A stretch of 64,000 bases of DNA from Alteromonas sp. 1_MG-2023 (lineage in GTDB: Bacteria > Pseudomonadota > Gammaproteobacteria > Enterobacterales > Alteromonadaceae). The DNA lies in assembly GCF_030547075.1 (NCBI RefSeq), contig NZ_JAUOQH010000008.1:124001-188000 (forward strand), written 5' to 3'. Positions 37,451 to 47,029 of this stretch are shown one piece after another. Within the stretch, counting starts at the first letter, position 1. Each line of letters begins with the position of its first letter. The notes beneath the pieces are model-generated. The model was not told the origin of the DNA, did no database searches, and saw only the letters and a program-made list of their open reading frames with translations. The position numbers were made by a program, and so were the translations under genes.

Positions 37451-37566
37451 GAAGTTATCAGAAAAGGCTAATTGTGTTTGATAGTTAGAGTTTCTTTAAT
37501 TTATGGCGTAATTGCGAAGCGCCACTTTTCTTAATAGAGTAGGTTATATCAGGAGCACATACCTAA

Positions 37567-38412
37567 ATGACCCTACAAGATATTATCAGTAACGCTAGTA
37601 CATTATTCGTACTGCCAGATTCCGTGACCCGTTTAAAAGCGTGCATGGACGACGGCGCATCCAATATTGAAGATATTGCTGACATCATCTCTTTCGATCC
37701 GGCTTTAGCTACGCAGCTTTTAAAAGTGGCGAACTCAGCGCTTTATCGCTTTCCCAATAAAATTGAAACGATCACCAAGGCACTTCAAGTGGTGGGCACC
37801 CGTGCCACTTACGACTTAGCCCTTGCCTTTGGTGTTAGCCAAGCTTTTAAAGAGGTAGATGGTCAAATTATCGACCTAGATAAATTTTGGGAGCAAAGCG
37901 TTTCTTGTGGGCTATTAGCGAAATATTTCGCTGAAATGCGCAATGAAAGAGAGCCCGAACGCATGTTTGTGGCTGGCTTGCTTCATAATATTGGCGAGTT
38001 GGTTGTAGTCGATATGCTACCCGATAGCGCTAAGCGGTGCCAATCGTTTAATACTCGAGTGAGTCCAGCTGAATTACAAGCAGGTGTTCTAGGTTATACC
38101 TTTGCCAATGTGTCGGCGGGAATTATAAAAGAGTGGGGGATCCCAGCATCTATTTACAAACCCATTGCGAATATACATCACGACAGTAGCGATACATCTG
38201 AAATTGATGAGCAAATTTTGCAGTTATCGTATTTATTGGCATTAGATAACGTAAACTCTGAAATATATCCTAGTTACAATAACTTGAAGCCACAATTACA
38301 TGAGAGTTTGTCGTTAAATCGTGAAGATTTAGAAGATGCGTTAGATATTACTAACTTGCAGTGTATTTCAGTTATATCTCTGTTCAATCCGAACGCATTT
38401 ATGCTTTATTAG
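37567..38412 (+). CDS. HDOD-domain signalling protein
   Basis: A 281-residue cytoplasmic protein made of an HDOD domain (about 10-205), a metal-less HD-like fold used in signalling and stress regulation. Features are LPDSVTRLKACMDDGASNIEDIADIISFDPALATQLLKVANSALY and the degenerate HD-like AGLLHNIGELVV, where the catalytic Asp of the HD pair is replaced by Asn. A C-terminal part (about 210-281) has no known domain. AGGAG lies upstream. A strong shared terminator follows. Partner and role unknown. Confidence 0.85.
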   Translation: MTLQDIISNASTLFVLPDSVTRLKACMDDGASNIEDIADIISFDPALATQLLKVANSALYRFPNKIETITKALQVVGTRATYDLALAFGVSQAFKEVDGQIIDLDKFWEQSVSCGLLAKYFAEMRNEREPERMFVAGLLHNIGELVVVDMLPDSAKRCQSFNTRVSPAELQAGVLGYTFANVSAGIIKEWGIPASIYKPIANIHHDSSDTSEIDEQILQLSYLLALDNVNSEIYPSYNNLKPQLHESLSLNREDLEDALDITNLQCISVISLFNPNAFMLY

Positions 38413-38430
38413 TACACAACGAATAAATAA

Positions 38431-38467
38431 AAAACGGGCTTTCTACAGTTGTAGCAAGCCCGTTTTT
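38431..38467. terminator. Bidirectional terminator
   Basis: AAAACGGGCTT and AAGCCCGTTTT pair around a 15-nt loop that itself holds CTACA/TGTAG. A-runs and T-runs on both flanks allow termination of the converging HDOD (+) and thioesterase (-) transcripts. Confidence 0.9.
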
Positions 38468-38508
38468 TTATTTTCTATTTAAGCGTATTCATTTAAAAAG
38501 CGTTTTGC

Positions 38509-39324
38509 CTAGTCGAAAATCGCTACGGTTTGGCGACTGATAGCAATAACTTCGTCGTCTTTATCCCAAATAGTCGCTTCGGTGTGACCGTAGCCGTCTT
38601 CTGCTTGTCGAGTGTGCGCTTGATACGCAAACCAATCCGTTGGGTCGAACTCTTTATGCGGATTAATAAACTCTAAATTCCAACATACAGTACTCGCTGG
38701 CGCTGGTAACTTCATCATTTGCAATAGCGTAGGCGGCCAGGCATCAATCATAGTAATGATGTGACCATTTGTGATTTTGGCAGGTGGCTTTTTAAAGCGC
38801 ATATGCCCGTGATACATGCTGGTTTTCTTACGCGTAAAAGGAATGCCTCCGGCATTAATCGCCAAATCGAAGTGACGTAAAAATTTAGGGGTTACCTTCG
38901 GAATTTGCGGTATGAATTTGCCTTTGGTGGGCACAGGCATATCGTGGGTGTCTTGATTTTCAACCTTAATACCAGACTTTCTGCCAATACCAAAACAGGC
39001 TTGTACAAATACACAGCTTTTGCCGTTTTGTTTAATGTGTGCCGTGTATTGAGATACGTTTTTACCTTCGCGAAGTAGGGTAACTTCAATTTCAAAAGGT
39101 GTATCGGGAGCAAGGGGGCCGACAAAGTTAGTGTTAAATGAGCGTAATACTCGTTCACTACTGACTTTTTGGCGAATGGCAGTATAAGCCATGCCAGCTG
39201 AAACACCGCCGAATGCGGTACGGCCTTGAGTCCAATTACTGGGAATAATAAGATTATCAACTTTCCATTGGTTTTCAGAAAGTGTCTCTAAAGGCGAAAG
39301 AGTTAAAAGCTCGTCTACCGTCAT
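38509..39324 (-). CDS. Acyl-CoA thioesterase (double hot-dog)
   Basis: A 271-residue protein of the TesB-like/4HBT_3 family that hydrolyses acyl-CoA. The first hot-dog half has NWTQGRTAFGGVSAGMAYTAI (the GGxxAA-like helix) and RSFNTNFVGPLAPDTPFEIEVTLLREGKNVSQY. The second half has IDAWPPTLLQMM and WNLEFINPHKEFDPTDWFAYQAHTRQAEDGYGHTEATIWDKDDEVIAISRQTVAIF. A loop between the halves (VENQDTHDMP) is encoded by a one-mismatch copy of the AGACACCCAT repeat (38944-38953, coding strand). Physiological acyl substrate unknown. Confidence 0.87.
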   Translation of the reverse strand: MTVDELLTLSPLETLSENQWKVDNLIIPSNWTQGRTAFGGVSAGMAYTAIRQKVSSERVLRSFNTNFVGPLAPDTPFEIEVTLLREGKNVSQYTAHIKQNGKSCVFVQACFGIGRKSGIKVENQDTHDMPVPTKGKFIPQIPKVTPKFLRHFDLAINAGGIPFTRKKTSMYHGHMRFKKPPAKITNGHIITMIDAWPPTLLQMMKLPAPASTVCWNLEFINPHKEFDPTDWFAYQAHTRQAEDGYGHTEATIWDKDDEVIAISRQTVAIFD

Positions 39325-39494
39325 GCTGTTTATCTGGTCTGATGAGTTGAGGTGTTTATATCCTACCTTAAGCTAAAGCGAACAGAAAGCCTAGGCTAAC
39401 ATTAGTTCTTATATTTACAAATAAGTAACAATAAGTTGTCAATCTTTTAACCTGCCGCGTAGACTGAGTTTTCATTGAATTTAAAGGGAATGAT

Positions 39495-40814
39495 ATGGCC
39501 CATACTCAGGTTCAAACGGCACCAGTAGAGAAAGCGGAAACCTCCCGCGCCTACCGAAATTATGTGTTGGTAATTCTAACGCTAGTATATGCATTTAATT
39601 TTATTGATAGACAAATAATAGGAATTCTTTCTCCTTTCATTAAAGCTGATTTGGGTTTGGATGACGCACAGCTTGGTTTGTTAAAAGGCGTTTATTTCGC
39701 CATTCTTTATACTGTTGTGGGTATTCCAATTGCATGGCTTGCCGACCGTTACAGTCGCGTGAACATCATTGCCATTTCGCTGACTCTTTGGAGTGGTTTT
39801 ACCGCCGCATCAGGGCTTGCGATGAATTACACTCAACTTGCACTCGCTAGAATTGGTGTGGGTATAGGGGAAGCCGGCGGTAGCCCACCTTCTCACAGTA
39901 TTATTTCCGATCTTTTTCCTAAAGAGAAGCGAGCAGGGGCCTTAGCGATATATTCTTTAGGTATTCCGTTTGGTGTGATGTTGGCATTCTTTGCGTCTGC
40001 CTTTTTCTTACAAGGCGGCTCTGCTGATTGGCGTACGGTAATGATAAGTGTGGGTTTGCCTGGCGTAATATTGGCACTGTTACTCAAATTCACAGTGAAA
40101 GAGCCTAAGCGTACCGAATCAGTGCAAACTGATGACAGTAATAAGCCAAGTGTTTCTTCGTCGCTAAAAACCTTATTGAAAATACCTACGTGGTGGGGAA
40201 TGGCGTTAGGTATTTCGTTTGGCTCATTTGGTAACTATGCTATTTCAACGTGGATAATCGATTATTATGTACGTGCTTTTGTAGGCCTTGATATTACTCA
40301 ACTGTTGATTGCGTTTGGTATTATAAACGGTTCTGCCTATGCCCTAGGTGTGTGGCTTGGCGGCTATATTGCCGATAGATGGGGTAAGCAAAATAAGAAA
40401 GCCTATGCATTGTTACCGGCTATTGCGTTAATTATTGGTGTGCCTGCGTTCTATTTCTCGCTTCAGGTCAATGATTTATGGTTGTCAGTGGGGCTAATGA
40501 CATTCTTACTCTTTACTAGTGGTTCTTACTTGGGGCCAAGTTTTGCGATGGCGCAAACTCTTGCACCGTTAAACGTTCGCGCTATGTCTACGGCACTGTT
40601 TTTCTTTGTACTGAATATTATCGCCTTAGGCGGCGGGCCAACAATCACGGGTATTATTAGCCAAGCATTAGTGCCGTCGTTGGGTGAAGTTGAAGCCCTA
40701 CGACAGTCATTGCTGTATTTGATTGTTCCTTACGCACTGTCAATAGCTGTGTTCTTGTGGACCAGTACTAAGATAGTTAAAGATTGGGAGATGGCAGAGG
40801 CGAGAGGTCTGTAG
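39495..40814 (+). CDS. Spinster-like MFS transporter
   Basis: A 439-residue major facilitator carrier with 12 predicted helices. After a short hydrophilic tail comes FNFIDRQIIGILSPFIKADLGLDDAQLGLLKGVYF. The A-motif is GIPIAWLADRYSRVNIIAI, and a long conserved loop reads ARIGVGIGEAGGSPPSHSIISDLFPKEKRAGALAIY; together they mark the spinster-like subfamily seen in many marine bacteria. The central loop (near 205-225) is charged. Substrate unknown. AGGGA precedes the ATG; a terminator hairpin follows. Confidence 0.88.
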   Translation: MAHTQVQTAPVEKAETSRAYRNYVLVILTLVYAFNFIDRQIIGILSPFIKADLGLDDAQLGLLKGVYFAILYTVVGIPIAWLADRYSRVNIIAISLTLWSGFTAASGLAMNYTQLALARIGVGIGEAGGSPPSHSIISDLFPKEKRAGALAIYSLGIPFGVMLAFFASAFFLQGGSADWRTVMISVGLPGVILALLLKFTVKEPKRTESVQTDDSNKPSVSSSLKTLLKIPTWWGMALGISFGSFGNYAISTWIIDYYVRAFVGLDITQLLIAFGIINGSAYALGVWLGGYIADRWGKQNKKAYALLPAIALIIGVPAFYFSLQVNDLWLSVGLMTFLLFTSGSYLGPSFAMAQTLAPLNVRAMSTALFFFVLNIIALGGGPTITGIISQALVPSLGEVEALRQSLLYLIVPYALSIAVFLWTSTKIVKDWEMAEARGL

Positions 40815-40850
40815 TAATATCTTCTTTATAAATAACAAGTTGTATTAATA

Positions 40851-40871
40851 AAGGGCTGGTTTACAGCCCTT
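40851..40871 (+). terminator. Terminator-like hairpin after the MFS gene
   Basis: AAGGGCTG and CAGCCCTT form an 8-bp stem with a 5-nt loop, followed by ACTTTTAT. A second small hairpin (AAAGCG-TTTA-CGCTTTTTT) sits at 40880-40898 and may act with it. Confidence 0.7.
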
Positions 40872-41012
40872 ACTTTTATAAAGCGTTTACGCTTTTTTGG
40901 CGGTTTAACTTCGCCTTTATAGCGTACTTTTATAGTACTCATACAATACTTGTGTAGCGCTTATACAGCGTTTAACTAATTCCGATGTGGTCTTTCATGA
41001 AGGAGTATTTCA

Positions 41013-41816
41013 TTGTCGAGAACCGATATAAGTTTTCACTTTGCCCATGCAAATGGATTTCCTGCAGGCAGTTATAACGCGTTGTTTTCATCGTTACCCG
41101 AGCATTTCAACCGTATTCATGTTGAACGGTTTGGTCATGATCCGCTGTTGCCAGTAAACGCTAATTGGCGTAATCAAGTCAATGAGCTCATTAAACATGT
41201 AAAGGCTGAAAACACCGACAGTAGAGGTGTCTATGCGGTGGGGCATTCCTTTGGTGCGGTAATCTCTTATATGGCTGCGTGTGAAGAGCCTACGTTATTC
41301 CGCGGGCTTATCATGTTAGATCCGCCTCTAGTGATGGGGCCCATGAGCTATTTTTTCCGTTTTGCCAAAAAAACACCGTTAATTAATAAATTAACACCCG
41401 CAAAGTTAGCTGAAACTCGAAACACCCAGTGGCCGTCTCATATTGACATGGAAGCGTATTTCCAAGGTAAAGCGCTGTTTCGAAATATGGATAAGCGGTG
41501 TATTCGGGATTATGTTAAGCATGTTACACATACGCAAGGTGAGCTTACATCGTTAACCTTTCGTGCAGATGTAGAAGCATCGCTGTTTCGCAATGTGCCA
41601 CACAATTTGGGGAAATATAAAGGAAAGTTAAAGTGTCCTGCGTTGTTAGTAACGGCAAGTGACAGTGCGGTGAGTAAACCTGCTATGTATGAAAGATTGA
41701 TTCAACAAAACAACGTTGATCATATGGAATATAAAGGAGGGCATATGTTCCCACTAGAACAACCTGAAGCGGTGGCTGAATTGATTTCAACCACCATTTC
41801 GAAGTGGAATAGCTAA
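41013..41816 (+). CDS. Alpha/beta hydrolase
   Basis: A 267-residue alpha/beta-hydrolase. The oxyanion-side FAHANGFPAGSY is at residues 10-21, the nucleophile elbow is VGHSFGAVISY (about 77-87), and the catalytic His is in GGHMFPLEQPE near 245. The start is TTG 41013, with AGGAG 7 nt upstream and no alternative ATG nearby. It may be a lipase or esterase-like enzyme; the substrate cannot be told. Its 3' end faces glgC with 3 bp between. Confidence 0.87.
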   Translation: MSRTDISFHFAHANGFPAGSYNALFSSLPEHFNRIHVERFGHDPLLPVNANWRNQVNELIKHVKAENTDSRGVYAVGHSFGAVISYMAACEEPTLFRGLIMLDPPLVMGPMSYFFRFAKKTPLINKLTPAKLAETRNTQWPSHIDMEAYFQGKALFRNMDKRCIRDYVKHVTHTQGELTSLTFRADVEASLFRNVPHNLGKYKGKLKCPALLVTASDSAVSKPAMYERLIQQNNVDHMEYKGGHMFPLEQPEAVAELISTTISKWNS

Positions 41817-41819
41817 TTA

Positions 41820-43121
41820 TTAATTTGTGGATAGGCCGCCGACTGGTTGGCCTAGCATCTCTCTTGTAACCAATACCACGCCTTTTTCAGATACGCGAAA
41901 TCCACGAGCCCTGTCATCGTCATGGTTGTAACCAATAACCGTGCCTTCTGGAATAACACAGCCTCGGTCTAGCAATACCTTTCTTAATTTACAATGACGC
42001 ATGATTTCTACGTCTGGCAGAATAACCGCATCTTCAATTAAGCCATAAGAATGCACTCTTACATTCGAGAAACAAATGGTACCGCGCAGGGTTGAACCTG
42101 AAATAATGCAGCCACCAGACACAACAGAGTTAATGGCTTCGCCGCGCCTATCGTGATCTTCCCAAACAAATTTAGCCGGTGGCAATTGTTCTTGATACGT
42201 CCAGATAGGCCACTTTTGATCGTACAGGTTAAGCTGAGGAACCGGTGCTACCATTTCCATATTGGCTTCCCAAAACGAATCTATGGTACCTACATCACGC
42301 CAATACGCATCGCCGCCGCCCGTGCTTTCAAATTCAAACGCATAAACAGGGTGGTCTTTAATGATGGATGGGATTATATCTTTACCAAAATCACGCTGAG
42401 AGCCAGAGGTTTCGGCGTCTCTTCGTAACTGTTCAAAAAGAAACTCTGTGTCGAAAACATAGTTGCCCATAGACGCTAGGCAACGGCTGTCATCGCCAGG
42501 AAGTGGCGCTGGGTTTTCTGGTTTTTCTGCAAAACCATTAATACGGAAGTTTTCATCTACCGACATAACACCGAATGAACCCGCGGCTTCTTCAATAGGA
42601 ACCGACATGCAAGACACTGTCATTTTAGCACCGCTTTCAACGTGCCGTGCCAGCATAGTGCCGTAATCCATGCGATAAATATGGTCGCCAGATAAAATCA
42701 TTACGTATTTGGGTAATTCGTCACGAATGATATCGATATTTTGGAATACCGCATCAGCAGTACCTTCATACCAACTATCTGAAAATCGTTGAGAAGCGGG
42801 GAGGATTTCAACCGACTCTCCAAGTTCTTTCTTAAAGTGCCCCCAGCCGCGTACTAAGTGCCTTATCAAGGAGTGTGATTTGTATTGGGTAACTACACCA
42901 ACTCGCCTAATACCTGAGTTGATACAATTGGAAAGGGGGAAGTCGATAATTCTAAATTTACCACCGAAATAGAGAGCAGGTTTTGCACGCCAAGTTGTTA
43001 GCTCATGCAAACGTGACCCTCGGCCGCCGGCCAGAATCAATGCGTAGGTATCGCGAGTCAGATTACTAATATAGCGTGGACTCTGATCTGCCATGTCCTC
43101 GTTCTCCATGTTTTGAGACAC
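41820..43121 (-). CDS. glgC: Glucose-1-phosphate adenylyltransferase
   Basis: A 433-residue ADP-glucose pyrophosphorylase, the committed step of glycogen synthesis. Visible are the nucleotide loop [59 protein letters not shown], the catalytic region [12 protein letters not shown], the glucose-1-P site [15 protein letters not shown] and the C-terminal left-handed beta-helix (about 310-410) that carries allosteric sites. Length is normal. glgA, glgB and glgP are not in the window, so glgC is unlinked here. Confidence 0.97.
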   Translation of the reverse strand: MSQNMENEDMADQSPRYISNLTRDTYALILAGGRGSRLHELTTWRAKPALYFGGKFRIIDFPLSNCINSGIRRVGVVTQYKSHSLIRHLVRGWGHFKKELGESVEILPASQRFSDSWYEGTADAVFQNIDIIRDELPKYVMILSGDHIYRMDYGTMLARHVESGAKMTVSCMSVPIEEAAGSFGVMSVDENFRINGFAEKPENPAPLPGDDSRCLASMGNYVFDTEFLFEQLRRDAETSGSQRDFGKDIIPSIIKDHPVYAFEFESTGGGDAYWRDVGTIDSFWEANMEMVAPVPQLNLYDQKWPIWTYQEQLPPAKFVWEDHDRRGEAINSVVSGGCIISGSTLRGTICFSNVRVHSYGLIEDAVILPDVEIMRHCKLRKVLLDRGCVIPEGTVIGYNHDDDRARGFRVSEKGVVLVTREMLGQPVGGLSTN

Positions 43122-43318
43122 AATCTTGCGGTGTCGATGAATGTGTAAAAACCCTAATTCATACCGATTGCACTAGGGCATAGTAAATAGAATGGTGCCC
43201 TGAAAATTAGGTTTTATGCTAACCTAACTTCATATTACACAAGAATAATTATAAAGCCACGGCGTTTTACTGAACTATGTAAAAAAAACGTTATTTTTTA
43301 TCTTAAGGGATTTTTCGT

Positions 43319-44290
43319 ATGACTTCTGCTACCCCTGTTATTTTTGACCACGATGGTGGTATAGACGACCTACTATCGTTACTACTTTTGCTTCGTTTAC
43401 CTAATATCGATGTATTAGGTGTCACTATTACGCCCGCCGATTGTTACCCCGACGATGCCCTGCTAAGCACACGAAAAATTCTAACTTTGACAGGAAATAC
43501 CCATATTCCAGTGAGTGTAGGGCAGTTAACCGGACCAAACCCTTTTCCACCAGAATGGCGGGCTCAGCCCAAGATGTGCCATGCTACACCTGTAATGTTG
43601 CGTACAGCTCACGACAGCGTGAAAGTTGAACCTACGGCCGCACATGAATGGATGCAAAGTGCATTAGTTAGTGCCTCGTCGCCTGTGACAATATTAATGA
43701 CCGGACCTGCAACAAATCTAGCAACAGCACTTACGCAGCAGCCTGAACTGGTTAGTAAGGTTAGTAAGGTTGTATGGATGGGAGGCGCCGTAAAGGTGAA
43801 AGGGAATGTTGCTATGCACGACCATGATGGCTCGGCCGAATGGAATGCATACTGGGACCCGAAAGCCACTAAAAACTTGGTTGATAGCGGGGTGAACTTA
43901 CTGTTGGTACCATTGGATGCCACTAACGATTTACCGGTGAGTTGGGATTTTCTACAGAAATTAGCAGATAGAAATACACCGGTATCAGACCTTGCCGGAC
44001 AGTTTTGGGCATCAACCGTAACGGCTATCCCTTCTTACGAATTCACATACTTTTTATGGGATATTCTTTCGACTTGTATTCTAGCTATACCTGATGCCAA
44101 ACTGAGTATTGAAACGGGGCAGGTTGCGGTAAGTACAACTACCCCAAATGCAGGTCAAACTTACCTTTGTGATGAAACAGGAAGTCAGATTTCATGGGTA
44201 TCTAAAGTTGATGCTGACTATGTGCGCGCAATGGTAGTTTACTACCTGAGCGGAGAATTTTCTGAAACACCAGTGACATTTGTTAATTAA
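43319..44290 (+). CDS. Inosine-uridine-type nucleoside hydrolase
   Basis: A 323-residue enzyme that splits the N-glycosidic bond of nucleosides. The calcium-binding motif is FDHDGGIDDLLSL (D10, D12, D16, D17), where Gly replaces the usual Pro of DxDPGxDD. ILMTGPATNLATAL (near 125) and VVWMGGAV (near 150) are conserved, and NAYWDPKATKNLV is the ribose-side NxxxDPxA motif. It ends with a typical cap region. It lies upstream of an SRPBCC-like gene by 43 bp and may be cotranscribed. Base preference unknown. Confidence 0.9.
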   Translation: MTSATPVIFDHDGGIDDLLSLLLLLRLPNIDVLGVTITPADCYPDDALLSTRKILTLTGNTHIPVSVGQLTGPNPFPPEWRAQPKMCHATPVMLRTAHDSVKVEPTAAHEWMQSALVSASSPVTILMTGPATNLATALTQQPELVSKVSKVVWMGGAVKVKGNVAMHDHDGSAEWNAYWDPKATKNLVDSGVNLLLVPLDATNDLPVSWDFLQKLADRNTPVSDLAGQFWASTVTAIPSYEFTYFLWDILSTCILAIPDAKLSIETGQVAVSTTTPNAGQTYLCDETGSQISWVSKVDADYVRAMVVYYLSGEFSETPVTFVN

Positions 44291-44332
44291 TTGTTATATA
44301 TTTTAATCGTGGTGATTCTCATGGAGTGATAG

Positions 44333-44866
44333 ATGGCGGTTTTAAAGAAGATAATTATAAGCGTGGGTGTGTTGATTGCTTTGGTGGTATTGGTGGGTTT
44401 TTTACTTCCTAAGGAATACACAGTCGAAAGAAGCATTTTAATTGACGCTCAACCTGGTGAAATTTACCCCGACGTAGTTGATTTACGTGCATGGCAAGAT
44501 TGGGGCGTATGGTTTCAACGGGACCCCAGCATGGAAATTGATTACACTGGCCCTGACAGAGCTATTGGCATGAAGTCATCTTGGAAAAGTGCGTCTGAAG
44601 GCAAGGGTGAAATGAAAATTACCGACTTAGAGCACAATAGCAAAGTGGTCTATACGTTAATGTTTCCTGAATGGGAAATGGAAACCACTGGCTCCTTAGA
44701 GTTAATTCCTTCTGGGGACGCAACAAGAGTGACGTGGCGTGACTCAGGTGATGTCGGTAACAATATTATCAGCCGCTACTTTGCACTTATGATGGATGGC
44801 ATGATTGGCCCCGATTTCGAAATGGGGTTAGAAAACCTCAAAACGGTGGTAGAAAATAGAGGGTAA
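44333..44866 (+). CDS. SRPBCC (START-like) protein with N-terminal membrane helix
   Basis: A 177-residue protein with an N-terminal helix (KKIIISVGVLIALVVLVGFLLP) followed by a START/polyketide-cyclase fold: YTVERSILIDAQPGEIYPDVVDLRAWQDWGVWF, IGMKSSWKS and GSLELIPSGDATRVTWRDSGDVGNNIISRYFALMMDGMIGPDFEMGLENLKTVVE. Such proteins hold hydrophobic ligands; none can be named. The membrane anchor suggests a periplasm-facing domain. Confidence 0.85.
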   Translation: MAVLKKIIISVGVLIALVVLVGFLLPKEYTVERSILIDAQPGEIYPDVVDLRAWQDWGVWFQRDPSMEIDYTGPDRAIGMKSSWKSASEGKGEMKITDLEHNSKVVYTLMFPEWEMETTGSLELIPSGDATRVTWRDSGDVGNNIISRYFALMMDGMIGPDFEMGLENLKTVVENRG

Positions 44867-45751
44867 ATGCCTTTTGGTTCACGCGCTTTCTTTAGCGTGG
44901 ATGTATTGTTTATTTTGAAGAGCTGAATTCGCTGAGTGTTAATTCCATAGACGCATTCGGCTCTTTTCACTTCAGGCTAGTTAATTAAGCCTATTCTCTT
45001 CATTGCCCCGCCTATATGTACGGCATGTACGGCGAGTTTTATCTCTGTTGATAACATTTCTGTATCTTAAATTGCCACAACTACTAGGTGCTAGCTACTA
45101 GGTGCTTGCGTGGGCTCTGGCTTGCACTTGTATTTCTTTTATCGAGACACCCATGTTTATTTAGTTTTTTTATATCACTTATGAAGAAGAACACTTATGA
45201 AGACACCCATGTTTTCAGCTGCTTAAATTTAGATAAGTTGGCCTATAAAGCTTCACTCAAAACTGCCATCAACTTCTAACAAGACACCCATAACATTTGA
45301 ATTACTAACTGAGTAAATATTTGAGAGTGGAATGTATTGTTATGATGGGTGTCTTGTTAATAATTAACTAAGCGAACTTCACTATAGAGACACCCATGAT
45401 AGAGGACTTTTTATCGTTCTATTAGAAGTTTCATCAAGACACCTTACCGAGAAACGCGATACCGAGACACCCATCGAAATAACTAAACAGGATATAAGAG
45501 CGAAAAGGTATTTTATTATGGGTGTCCAACTAAGCGAATTTGCGCGAAATGTACAAAATCACGCCTAATTGCTAAGTTAAATACTCGGTTCTATACGTTA
45601 TATTAAAACAGTAAATAAATGATCAAACTGGTCATTGTTAAAGTACCAAGTAGGTTGGGAAATCAGCTCAACCTCAACTGGCTTGGAAAGGGACATTCAA
45701 AAAAGCAGTCATTAATGCGAGTTATTAGTGAAATGAGATTTGGGAACAGAG
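44867..45751. other. Repeat-rich spacer
   Basis: About 885 bp without a believable gene. Just after the SRPBCC gene is a possible long stem (44919-44967, AAGAGCTGAAT / ATTCGGCTCTT, loop about 27 nt). Then the AGACACCCAT family cluster at 45145-45527. The remainder is AT-rich and unremarkable. Confidence 0.7.
45145..45527. repeat. AGACACCCAT repeat cluster with inverted pairs
   Basis: Exact copies: plus orientation at 45145, 45201, 45282, 45388 and 45465; minus orientation (ATGGGTGTCT) at 45345; and ATGGGTGTCC at 45518. A decayed copy AGACACCTTA is at 45437. Copies 45282/45345 and 45465/45518 face each other as inverted pairs with loops of about 53 and 43 nt. The 45145 copy shares the flank TTATCGAGACACCCATGTTT with unit 6 of the 33-bp array. 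Confidence 0.9.
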
Positions 45752-46912
45752 ATGCTTAAAGATAAGAATCGACTAATTGTAAGTTTAGCCTTCAATAAAT
45801 TAGCCGATTTATTAGTGTCTGCAAAAGTAACCTTGCCAGCGCTGCTCATTTCACTAGGTGCCCCTGGTTGGATGATTATGTGGTTAGTGCCGATTCGAGA
45901 ATCTGGCGCATTGTTACCTCAAGCATTCGTAGGTTTATATCTGCGAAAGCGCAGCGCTAGGCACAATGTATGGCGTGTAGGTTTAGCGGTTCAAATCTCG
46001 GCTGTATGCAGCATGTTATTTGCAGCTTTGCTGTTGGATGGTATCACTGCCGGCGCCGTGATTTTGGCTGCACTTATACTACTAAGCATAGGGCGTTCCG
46101 CGAGTTCTTTAACTGTTAAAGATATCGAAGCGAATGTTAGTCCGAAGGGCGAGCGGGGAAGGTTAGTGGGGCTAGCCTCTACCGCGTCTGGTGTTATGAC
46201 ATTATGCGCAGCAGTACCACTCGTTTATTTTGAAGAGCAACTAGAAGACTATTCGCTTTTTATATTACTGATATGCTCTGTGCTTGCCTTTGGCGTCGCA
46301 CTGTTTTCGATGTTCACGATAAAAACCTATGTTGAAACCGATGAGTTTAAAGACAAATCAGTGTTTAACTGGCGATTTGATAACACGGTATATCGTTTCA
46401 TTTTTGTGAGAGGACTTTTTGTCAATACGGCACTCGTTGCGCCCTATTTCATGCTTGAAAGCTCACAGAATGCAAAATCACTGCTTCCATATTACCTTGC
46501 AGTTCAGGCGTTAGCGTCAATGCTATCTTCGTTTATATGGGGAGCAATTGCTGATAAAAGCGCTCGTTATACCCTCCAATTATCTGGGGTATTGGCACTT
46601 CTCGCGTGTGTAGGTTTGCTTAGTATGCAGCCAGACAGCTTATGGCTGTCGGCCACTTTATTTTTTATCTTGTCGATTGCTCATGCCGGTGTTCGAACCG
46701 GACGTAAAACTTATAGTTTAGACATAAAAGATGGTCAAGAAAGAACCGAGTTGGTTGGTTTTTCAAATACTGCTATCGGCCTAATTCTTCTTGGCTTTGG
46801 CGGATTTTACGCATTAACTTCATCACTTATCGATTTTTCCGTAGTTTATATAATGACAGCTATAGTGACTTTAGCTATTTGTACTACGCTTGTTTTACCG
46901 AAAGAAAAGTAA
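45752..46912 (+). CDS. MFS transporter
   Basis: A 386-residue major facilitator carrier with 12 hydrophobic helices. The loop GLYLRKRSARHNVWRVG follows helix 2. A conserved segment SIGRSASSLTVKDIEANVSPKGERGRLVGLASTASGV and, in the second half, FIWGAIADKSARYTLQLSG and HAGVRTGRKTYSLDIKDGQERTELVGFSNTAIG suggest a subfamily of uncharacterised drug/metabolite exporters. The frame can start at TTG 45740, but ATG 45752 follows GGGA and is preferred. Downstream, the GGDEF-EAL gene starts 118 bp later. Substrate unknown. Confidence 0.82.
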   Translation: MLKDKNRLIVSLAFNKLADLLVSAKVTLPALLISLGAPGWMIMWLVPIRESGALLPQAFVGLYLRKRSARHNVWRVGLAVQISAVCSMLFAALLLDGITAGAVILAALILLSIGRSASSLTVKDIEANVSPKGERGRLVGLASTASGVMTLCAAVPLVYFEEQLEDYSLFILLICSVLAFGVALFSMFTIKTYVETDEFKDKSVFNWRFDNTVYRFIFVRGLFVNTALVAPYFMLESSQNAKSLLPYYLAVQALASMLSSFIWGAIADKSARYTLQLSGVLALLACVGLLSMQPDSLWLSATLFFILSIAHAGVRTGRKTYSLDIKDGQERTELVGFSNTAIGLILLGFGGFYALTSSLIDFSVVYIMTAIVTLAICTTLVLPKEK

Positions 46913-47029
46913 AAAGTGAATGGAAAGCAACCATTGTGAGTGTTACTCCGGTTGCGTTAGCTGAACATGAAATTGGTTTTGTTCGATATGGGGTTACCTG
47001 TGTCACCGTTATTAAATTAGGTTTTAAGT

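Larger units (their letters stand above)
37153..37566. other. Divergent spacer with repeats and HDOD promoter
   Basis: About 414 bp between the glycosyltransferase and HDOD genes. It holds the 14-16-bp degenerate repeat at 37244-37343 and a TATAAT at 37445-37450; nothing else could be recognised. Confidence 0.6.

Noticed and set aside
45088..45279. 63-residue plus-strand frame in the 45-kb spacer
   Set aside because: No ribosome site, runs through repeat copies, and the composition is that of spacer DNA.
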